Shown: piece after piece, positions 26,050-30,947 of the stretch | Layout: each line of letters starts with the position of its first letter | How positions within the stretch are numbered: position 1 is the first letter of the stretch | NCBI GenBank assembly: GCA_050117315.1 | Contig: JASFMY010000078.1 | Location: 1 to 30,947 of the forward strand | From: JANQIV01 sp050117315 | Lineage (GTDB): Bacteria > Bacteroidota > Ignavibacteria > Ignavibacteriales > Melioribacteraceae | Direction: 5' to 3' | Length of the DNA stretch: 30,947 nucleotides | Notes under the pieces: generated by a model | What the model saw: the letters and a program-made list of their open reading frames with translations, nothing else | Told to the model about the DNA's origin: nothing | Databases searched by the model: none | Made by a program: the position numbers and the translations under genes

Positions 26050-26869
26050 AATGAAACACCTACGGTGTTTTTTCATTTTTGGGGGTAATATCTTATTCTA
26101 CTATAATTAAACGGCTAATGCCGATTTACGGTTGTTGAATATTGGGTGCTTATTTCTTTCTATTGGGGGAAATATTCTTTGAAGTCTGTTAGGACTTACA
26201 TTATGGTAGAAAATTAAAATCGCTTGCTTCTCAAGCTTCGTAGATGCTTCATTATATTAGCTTAATATATGTAAGAACTAACACGTCTTCAAATTATCAC
26301 TAACCAAAAACATATTTTTCATCATATACTATCTCAAATCTATCAAGAAATTCAAGATATTCTTCCTCAAACGTTTTTCTTTTGTGATGCTCTTCCTGGT
26401 TCATTATATATTTTATTACATCGTTCTTTTGTGATTTTGAATATGTAAAAGCTCCATAGCCTTTCTGCCAGTTAAATTTATTTCTAATAAATCCCTTTTC
26501 TTTTATAAAATTTGTTGAACTATGTTTAACGTCTCTAACTAAATCTGCGACTGTTATTGTAGGTTGTATGCCGGCAAATATGTGAATGTGATCAATTGTT
26601 CCGTTTACAGCTAAAGATTTTTGCCCTTTTTGATTAATGATCCCGGAAATATATTTGAATAATTCCTCTCTAAAAGATTTCAATAAAACTTTTTCCTTGC
26701 CTCCGGTTGAGAATATTATGTGGACAAACAATTGCGTATATGTATTTGCCATATTTACCTCTTAAGATTTGAAATATATTTATTCGAATATAATGATAAA
26801 ATCTATAATGAAACACCGGTGTTTTTTCTTTTGGGGGTAATATCTTAATTAAACGGCTAACACCGATTT
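26050..26869. mobile_element. IS200-like/RAYT unit with flanking direct repeats
   Basis: The transposase gene at 26300-26752 is bracketed by direct repeats: 26050-26127 and 26807-26869. Both begin AATGAAACACC with a short palindrome (AAACACC/GGTGTTT at 26054-26070; AAACACCGGTGTTT at 26811-26824), continue GGGGGTAATATCTT, and end AATTAAACGGCTAA followed by CCGATTT. The left copy has about nine extra bases. A second, less exact repeat pair (GGTAGAAAAT ... TCAAGCTTCGT ... TTTCATT-like) is at 25931-25982 and 26205-26256. Short hairpins at both sides suit single-strand transposition of the IS200/IS605 type or a REP-associated (RAYT) arrangement. No accessory tnpB is present. Confidence 0.55.
26300..26752 (-). 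CDS. tnpA: IS200/IS605-type Y1 transposase (TnpA/RAYT-like)
   Basis: A 150-residue HUH single-strand transposase. The metal-binding motif HIH is at 55-57 within TIDHIHIFAG, and the likely nucleophile is Tyr115 in IKYIMNQEEHHKRKTF. The C-terminal block (FEEEYLEFLDRFEIVYDEKY) is typical of a widespread Bacteroidetes branch of Transposase_17 proteins that often sit as single copies among REP-like palindromes. Length is normal for the family and no frameshift is visible, so it may be active. It is flanked by the direct repeats described under 26050-26869. Confidence 0.9.
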   Translation of the reverse strand: MANTYTQLFVHIIFSTGGKEKVLLKSFREELFKYISGIINQKGQKSLAVNGTIDHIHIFAGIQPTITVADLVRDVKHSSTNFIKEKGFIRNKFNWQKGYGAFTYSKSQKNDVIKYIMNQEEHHKRKTFEEEYLEFLDRFEIVYDEKYVFG

Positions 26870-27408
26870 TATCATCAACTGCCGTCACTGACCCCGCCTC
26901 CGTATAACTCCCGCCGACTTGCGTTCGCTGAGCTACGGCAAAGCGAGGAGCGAATGCAAAGACAGACCTGTCCGCCGAAACATCTTTTCGTGAAGGTGTG
27001 CCGCTAAAGTAGGTCTATAACTTCAATCAACCAACCAATCATACAAACACAGATTTCAATCCCACTCCGTAACCGGGAGCTTGAAATGATAGGGTGATTG
27101 AATGATTGACGTTTCAGTACCACCGAAGCCCAACCGCCACTAAAGTTATGGTCGGTAAACTTTGGCGAAGGAGGACCTGTCCTCCGAAGCTGTCTTTTAG
27201 CGAAGGCGGACACGTCCTCCGTAGCTGTCTTTTAGCGAAGGAGGAATTAATGCTTGAGTATAAAAAGCAGTTTTTATATTTTAAGATTAACACTTAACCG
27301 AATTCTAACTGTAAATGAGCCTTAAGATTTTTTACACCTTATTATTTTTTTGCTCATTTCCAGATAAAATTCTATAAAGTTATACAAAATAAAAATGGAG
27401 TAAGTAAG
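26870..27408. other. Intergenic region with hairpins, tandem repeat and a promoter candidate
   Basis: No gene is supported; the open frames here come from repeats. An inverted repeat lies at 26919-26929 and 26949-26959 (TTGCGTTCGCT with AGCGAATGCAA, one wobble pair). A 35-bp tandem repeat is at 27160-27245, listed separately. In front of the next gene an 8-bp inverted pair (AAATGAGC at 27313-27320, complement at 27352-27359) may be an operator. A sigma70-like promoter is possible, TTGCTC at 27350-27355 and TATAAA at 27373-27378 with 17 bp between, about 30 bp before the nucleotidyltransferase start. Confidence 0.45.
27160..27245. repeat. 35-bp tandem repeat, about 2.5 units
   Basis: Three units start at 27160, 27194 and 27229. 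The shared core is CTTTtaGCGAAGG(a/c)GGA, then a GTCCTCCG and AGCTGT half; the third unit stops after GCGAAGGAGGA. Each full unit can fold through GGAGGAC/GTCCTCC or a near version. It ends directly before the AT-rich three-gene island, so it may mark the boundary of that insertion. Confidence 0.6.
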
Positions 27409-27732
27409 ATGAACGATGTTATCAAAGAATTAAAGCAATATGGCGATATATATATATTTGGTTCAAGTATAAAGGATGTAGAAAAATACAATGATATAGA
27501 TATTGCCATAATTCATCCAGACAATATTTCATTTGAAAACCAGATATGCGAAAAGCTATCTAATGAAACGGTTCGAAAAAGTAATATTCAACCTCTTTTA
27601 AACTATACAAAACCTGAGAACCATATTTCATATCAGAAAAAATATCATATTCTTTACTGTCCAATAAGTGTATTTAACAACACTAGTCACCCAATTAAGG
27701 AAAAGGTAAAAAGTGGCTTAAGGATTAATTAA
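27409..27732 (+). CDS. Minimal nucleotidyltransferase-fold protein
   Basis: A 107-residue protein with the polymerase-beta-type nucleotidyltransferase signature: IFGSS at 16-20 followed nine residues later by the Asp-x-Asp pair (NDIDIAI, Asp29 and Asp31). The remainder lacks a clear third carboxylate. Length and layout resemble MNT antitoxins of HEPN/MNT pairs and other stand-alone NTases that nucleotidylate a partner. GGAG nine bases before the ATG supports the start. The gene ends 2 bp before the 471-residue unknown gene and is visibly AT-rich, as are the next two genes, which suggests a joint acquisition. An enzymatic role on the neighbouring protein, or on tRNA/nucleotides, is a guess from the family. 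Confidence 0.75.
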   Translation: MNDVIKELKQYGDIYIFGSSIKDVEKYNDIDIAIIHPDNISFENQICEKLSNETVRKSNIQPLLNYTKPENHISYQKKYHILYCPISVFNNTSHPIKEKVKSGLRIN

Positions 27733-27734
27733 TT

Positions 27735-29150
27735 ATGTATATGGAAAAACTAAATTACAAGTTAGGACTTGTAAAAAAAAAGTTGAGTGAAGTTTCTAAT
27801 AGTCTAATACAAACGGATTTTCAATCGAGTCAAGATCAAAATCTTTTTATCCTTATAAGCAATATTCAAGATTTTAATAACTTGTTCGGTTACGATACTG
27901 AACATTTTGAATTCAATAAAATAATTCAAACTATTAAATCAGATACTGAGCATTATCCTTATCGTTTTAGTTCGGCGCTTCATAACATTTATCGTAGGCG
28001 AACTTTTTATTATTTAAGACACTTCAATAAACATTATTTTTCGACTAATTATTCAGATAATAAACCTATAAAACATCTACTTGATTACTTTGGAAAATTT
28101 GTAAAAAATAATTGCTTTACAAAAGAACAAATATTAAAGCTATTTGAAAAATTTCTTAATATCCCAGATAAATTCATTCAACTAACTCCTCTATACATAA
28201 GTAATATAGATTCCGAATTATTTACTACACTTACATATTATTATGAATTACAAACAAAGGAATATAATACCTACCCAGATTCACAACAATTCTTAGATAA
28301 ATTATATTATCGTATAACTGAGCTAGTCGATGATTATATCGATCCTAAGTTTAAACTAAAGATTTCTGACAGATTAGGTGTAAACTTACAAGACGAATCA
28401 AATATTCTGTGGGCTATATTAACAATATTTTTTAATAAAGATAAACATACAAATGGTAGTCGTAGATTTACAATCAAAGAAGGATTTCAAAGAGTAGTTC
28501 AAATTATAGCACAAAGAGAAAGAAATAATCGTATTTTCCCCAATCATACGAATTTATTTGCTGATATAACCCCTGAATTATTTACTCAAAAAAGGACCGA
28601 ACTTTATATTGCATATAATTTAGCAAATATTTTATATCATAAAGATTTTTTTGACTCAGAGTTTATTGAAAATATTTCTAATTCTTTATCTAATATTCTT
28701 TTTCCTTATCTTTATAGTCCCCCAAATGACAATAATCTATACTTTCTTACGACAGAATATATGTGTTATCAACTAATTTCATCACTGAATATAGAGTCAG
28801 AAACGCAATCTGTTCAAGCCCTACAAATAAACCTGAATAGCTCGCCACTAACCAGAATTTCACAAAAAGAAGAAATGATACCCCCTGAACACAAGGCTAA
28901 GATAATTGGTGAAACGGCTAAATTACTTTATGATAAGTTGTATGCAAATAGAAATAATTTATCAAAGAGTACAAAAAAAATACTAGATATATTTTCAGAA
29001 TACAAAATACCTAACACATTTAGCAAATTATTTGATGCATTATCAGAACACAAATCCAAAAAAGATATAATATTAAAATTCGAGACTGAGCTCTTTACAT
29101 ATCCTTTTTCAAAAGTATATGAGCTTTACTGCAAGTTAACTGAAGATTAA
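27735..29150 (+). CDS. Unknown 471-residue largely helical protein
   Basis: I do not recognise this family. The 471-residue product is rich in Asn, Lys, Ile, Tyr and Phe, has no signal peptide or membrane helix, and looks mostly alpha-helical. Blocks that may be conserved are ALHNIYRRRTFYYLRH (81-96), LGVNLQDESNILWAILTIFF (214-233), GFQRVVQIIAQRERNNRIFP (250-269) followed by NH, and PPEHKAKIIGETAKLLYDKL (383-402). Arg266 to His271 (RIFPNH) has RX4H spacing, as in HEPN ribonucleases, but one such motif is weak evidence. AAGGA eleven bases upstream supports the first ATG. It sits between a minimal nucleotidyltransferase and a GNAT acetyltransferase with gaps of 2 and 13 bp, so it is probably the effector or scaffold of a three-gene accessory module. 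Confidence 0.8.
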   Translation: MYMEKLNYKLGLVKKKLSEVSNSLIQTDFQSSQDQNLFILISNIQDFNNLFGYDTEHFEFNKIIQTIKSDTEHYPYRFSSALHNIYRRRTFYYLRHFNKHYFSTNYSDNKPIKHLLDYFGKFVKNNCFTKEQILKLFEKFLNIPDKFIQLTPLYISNIDSELFTTLTYYYELQTKEYNTYPDSQQFLDKLYYRITELVDDYIDPKFKLKISDRLGVNLQDESNILWAILTIFFNKDKHTNGSRRFTIKEGFQRVVQIIAQRERNNRIFPNHTNLFADITPELFTQKRTELYIAYNLANILYHKDFFDSEFIENISNSLSNILFPYLYSPPNDNNLYFLTTEYMCYQLISSLNIESETQSVQALQINLNSSPLTRISQKEEMIPPEHKAKIIGETAKLLYDKLYANRNNLSKSTKKILDIFSEYKIPNTFSKLFDALSEHKSKKDIILKFETELFTYPFSKVYELYCKLTED

Positions 29151-29163
29151 ATTACTAACCACG

Positions 29164-29628
29164 ATGGGAATGACTGAAATGAATATTAATCCAGTTGTAA
29201 ATAGTGATTTAGACACTATTTTAGTTATGGCAAAGCGACTACATGATCAGCATAATTGGACTGGTGAATTTAACAATAATTGGAAAAAGGAATTTTTTAA
29301 AAGAATTTTAAACAATAAAAAATTTTCATTAATAAAGGCTGTTAAAGGAAATAAAATTATAGGTTACGCCTTTTCTGAATTACAATTAATATCAGCAATA
29401 TCAAAATCAAAATGTCATATTCGTGAAATATACATTGATGATGACTATATGCATTGTGGTTTTGGAAGCCAACTTCTTAATAATATTATCTCATGGGGTA
29501 AATCAAATAACGTTTTGGGATTTAGTGCTGATGTAGCAATTGAAAACAAATATAACGCTGATAAATTTTTTATACATCATGGATTTAAACCTCGTTCTGT
29601 TCATTATTATTTAGATACACCTAAGTGA
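29164..29628 (+). CDS. GNAT-family N-acetyltransferase
   Basis: A 154-residue acetyltransferase of the GNAT fold. The acetyl-CoA-binding motif A is seen as IREIYIDDDYMHCGFGSQLL (residues 87-106), with HCGFGSQL corresponding to the Q/RxxGxG/A loop. Motif B follows around 120-145 (ENKYNADKFFIHHGF), and the C-terminal YYLDT is typical. Three Met codons (29164, 29170, 29179) could start it, and the third still leaves a full domain. It starts 13 bp after the unknown 471-residue gene and shares its base composition. In TA-like modules a GNAT can be the toxin acetylating aminoacyl-tRNA; here it could equally be a passenger. The acceptor substrate cannot be told. Confidence 0.85.
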   Translation: MGMTEMNINPVVNSDLDTILVMAKRLHDQHNWTGEFNNNWKKEFFKRILNNKKFSLIKAVKGNKIIGYAFSELQLISAISKSKCHIREIYIDDDYMHCGFGSQLLNNIISWGKSNNVLGFSADVAIENKYNADKFFIHHGFKPRSVHYYLDTPK

Positions 29629-29655
29629 AATTTTGTATAATCCAGCTTTTCCACC

Positions 29656-29693
29656 TGCCCGCATCTTCATTGCGGCATTGTAAAGTTTTTTTT
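29656..29693 (+). terminator. Possible intrinsic terminator after the GNAT gene
   Basis: TGCCCGCA at 29656-29663 pairs with TGCGGCA at 29671-29677 (7 bp, one bulged C, loop of 7). A run of eight T follows at 29686-29693 after an eight-base spacer. The spacer is longer than ideal, so this is a weak candidate, but position, 28 bp after the stop codon, is right for ending the three-gene operon. Confidence 0.35.
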
Positions 29694-29825
29694 GGGTTAG
29701 GAGAAAAAGGTAAGCATTGCAAGTAAAGTTGATTAAATAAAATTATCAAAAATATTTGGCAGTAACTTTCCATTATGTCGTTTGCTGGGTTTTAATAGGC
29801 AGTAAAAGATAAAAATAAAATAATC

Positions 29826-29849
29826 CCGTCACTGAATAAGCAGTGACGG
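29826..29849. repeat. Hairpin with 9-bp perfect stem
   Basis: CCGTCACTG at 29826-29834 and its exact complement at 29841-29849 enclose the loop AATAAG. There is no T-run on either side, so it is not a standard terminator. It lies 30 bp before the structured RNA candidate and may be part of the same transcript. Confidence 0.6.
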
Positions 29850-29880
29850 TAGTAAAAATTAATTAACTAATTTAATAATT

Positions 29881-29986
29881 GTCGGGTCTACCCTAAGGGG
29901 AAAGGCTTGAAAAGTGCTTGAGTCTCGCAACAGTGAGATTCTTAGGGGGCTTGGAGATGGCAACATCTCCCGGCTACCCGGTATAC
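29881..29986 (+). ncRNA. Structured RNA candidate, possibly degenerate group II intron 3' end
   Basis: The segment is more GC-rich than its surroundings and folds by eye. TCGGGT 29882-29887 pairs with ACCCGG 29976-29981; CCCTAAG 29891-29897 pairs with CTTAGGG 29941-29947; GAGTCTC 29920-29926 pairs with GAGATTC 29935-29941 (one wobble; shares a base with the previous stem); GGAGAT 29953-29958 pairs with ATCTCC 29965-29970 around GGCAAC. The order GAGYC..GATTC, TTAGGGGGC, hairpin, CTACCCGGTAT recalls domains V and VI and the end of a group II intron, but domain V would be 22 and not 34 nt. It lies about 40 bp before the start of a surface-protein gene, so a cis-regulatory leader is the other option. 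No known riboswitch consensus was recognised. Confidence 0.5.
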
Positions 29987-30027
29987 AAATAAATTAGAAA
30001 TAATGTAACACAATCTATAGAGGATTT

Positions 30028-30483
30028 ATGAAGGTTATAATTATATCTTTTTCCCTTCTGTTTTCAGTTAGCTGGTCACAAGTTTATATGAATATTATCA
30101 ACAAAGATGGGATAACACAATCCTTTAATATTGAGGATATACGAAAACTTACTTTTAGTGGTGTTGTTGATATTAATGATAGTGAAATAATTGGAAATGC
30201 AATTAAGTCTTTTACACTTCTGCAGAACTATCCAAACCCGTTTAATCCTTCAACTACGATAGAGTATCAAATCCCTGAAGCAGGGAATGTGGAAGTAAGA
30301 ATTTATAATATTGTAGGAGAATTAGTCAAAACAATCAAAAGTGGTTACCATAATGCCGGTTCTTACAAAGTAAATTGGAATAGTAAAAATGATTTTGAGC
30401 AAAGTGTAGCAAGTGGAATTTATCTATGTCAAATAATATATAATAATTCAGTTTTAACAAAGAAAATGATGTTAATAAAATAG
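30028..30483 (+). CDS. Small T9SS sorting-domain protein
   Basis: A 151-residue exported protein: signal peptide (MKVIIISFSLLFSVSWSQ), a short module YMNIINKDGITQSFNIEDIR ending KLTF, and a complete T9SS type A sorting domain (NYPNPFNPSTTIEYQIPEAG ... KKMMLIK). There is no room for another domain, so the mature surface part is tiny. The short module is the same type as in the next gene (LNVHNNDGTVQSFLIDNID ending SITF) and is common at the N-terminus of large surface proteins in this group, so this may be a cargo gene that lost its central domains. GAGG lies 7 bp upstream of the ATG. The next gene follows with an 9-bp gap. Confidence 0.8.
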   Translation: MKVIIISFSLLFSVSWSQVYMNIINKDGITQSFNIEDIRKLTFSGVVDINDSEIIGNAIKSFTLLQNYPNPFNPSTTIEYQIPEAGNVEVRIYNIVGELVKTIKSGYHNAGSYKVNWNSKNDFEQSVASGIYLCQIIYNNSVLTKKMMLIK

Positions 30484-30492
30484 GTGAGTACA

Positions 30493-30828
30493 ATGAAAAA
30501 GTATTTTATTATAATAATCTTAGTTATTTCATTTCCGATGGTTAATTTTACTCAGACATTAAATGTTCACAATAATGATGGCACAGTTCAAAGTTTTTTG
30601 ATTGATAATATTGATAGTATTACTTTTACTGCCACCTATCTGTTTCCAGAAAATGGTTTAATTGCATACTACCCTTTCAACGGAAATGCAAATGATGAAA
30701 GTGGCAATGGAAAAAACGGTATTGTTTTAGGTGCAGCACTAACAACCGATAGGTTTGGTAGCACTAATAAAGCATACACTTTTGATGGGGTAAATGACGC
30801 AATAAAACTTGAAGACTGGTTTAATTAG
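30493..30828 (+). CDS. Exported LamG-domain protein, probably truncated
   Basis: Starting at the ATG at 30493 (AGGTGAG just upstream; a GTG at 30484 is a weaker option) this encodes 111 residues: signal peptide (MKKYFIIIILVISFPMVNFT), the short module seen in the previous gene, and the first 55 or so residues of a LamG/concanavalin-like domain (GLIAYYPFNGNANDESGNGK, then TTDRFGSTNKAYTFDGVNDA). A TAG ends it where such domains normally continue for another 100 residues. The same frame after the stop (30829 onward) does not resemble LamG, so the gene seems broken by a deletion or insertion, not by a point mutation. A sorting domain is missing. It is likely a pseudogene remnant or a very short expressed peptide. 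Confidence 0.6.
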   Translation: MKKYFIIIILVISFPMVNFTQTLNVHNNDGTVQSFLIDNIDSITFTATYLFPENGLIAYYPFNGNANDESGNGKNGIVLGAALTTDRFGSTNKAYTFDGVNDAIKLEDWFN

Positions 30829-30947
30829 GGATTGCTGAAGTTCTCAGATGCAAAATTCAAACCTATGTTGCTTATGGCACAAAGCTCTCAGTGTATAAGC
30901 CATTTTTCTAAGCTTTAGAGAATTCTTGATAAAAAGAAAATAAAAAA

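Noticed and set aside
27735..29150. HEPN ribonuclease assignment based on Arg266-X4-His271
   Set aside because: A single short motif is expected often by chance, and the protein is much longer than typical HEPN toxins.
29881..29986. c-di-GMP (GEMM) or other known riboswitch
   Set aside because: The GCAAACC and GACGCAAAGCC-type core motifs are absent, and no other riboswitch consensus I know fits.

Overview
This window looks like a chromosomal segment of a member of the Bacteroidota/Chlorobiota superphylum, most plausibly an Ignavibacteria-type bacterium. The reasons are several C-terminal type IX secretion (T9SS) sorting domains of the 'YPNPFNPSTTI' kind, a PorV/PorQ-family protein, a TonB-dependent receptor with an N-terminal carboxypeptidase-regulatory-like domain, and moderate-to-low GC. 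The phylum is an inference; Calditrichota and related lineages share these features. There are no rRNA genes and I recognise no tRNA genes.

Region 1 (1-816) has no convincing gene and carries palindromic repeats. Region 2 (817-18071, all minus strand) is a large secreted/outer-membrane polysaccharide-utilisation locus. In transcription order it encodes a secreted DUF4874/DUF4832 TIM-barrel-like protein, a secreted protein with two binding-type modules, a surface lipoprotein with an Ig-like domain and beta-propeller, a TonB-dependent receptor, a T9SS cargo protein, a PorV-like outer-membrane protein, a second paralogous T9SS cargo protein, a polysaccharide-deacetylase-like protein and a GH36-type alpha-galactosidase-like lipoprotein. 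No SusD homologue is visible. Region 3 (18292-23497, minus) is a tight five-gene cytoplasmic operon: AgaS-type SIS deaminase/isomerase, GatZ/KbaZ-like protein, DMT permease, PfkB kinase and class II (tagatose-bisphosphate type) aldolase. A divergent DeoR/AgaR-like repressor (23756-24547) controls or borders it. Read together, regions 2 and 3 suggest the cell breaks down an alpha-linked galactosamine/N-acetylgalactosamine-containing polymer outside, imports the sugar, and sends it through galactosamine-6-phosphate, tagatose-6-phosphate and tagatose-1,6-bisphosphate to triose phosphates. A hexosamine kinase and an N-acetylgalactosamine-6-phosphate deacetylase are not seen here.

Region 4 (24548-27408) is a repeat- and mobile-element-rich zone. 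It holds a 385-bp element in which a GIY-YIG nuclease gene sits exactly between the two arms of a dispersed palindromic repeat, solo relatives of that repeat, a 42-bp tandem array, a 30-bp perfect palindrome, and an IS200-like (Y1/HUH) transposase flanked by direct repeats.

Region 5 (27409-29628, plus strand) is a visibly AT-rich three-gene island: a minimal nucleotidyltransferase, a 471-residue protein of unknown family and a GNAT acetyltransferase. It is the best candidate for an undescribed accessory system. Region 6 (29629-30947) has a probable structured RNA at 29881-29986, possibly a degenerate group II intron 3' end, and two small T9SS/surface-protein genes with a common N-terminal module, the second apparently cut short inside a LamG domain.
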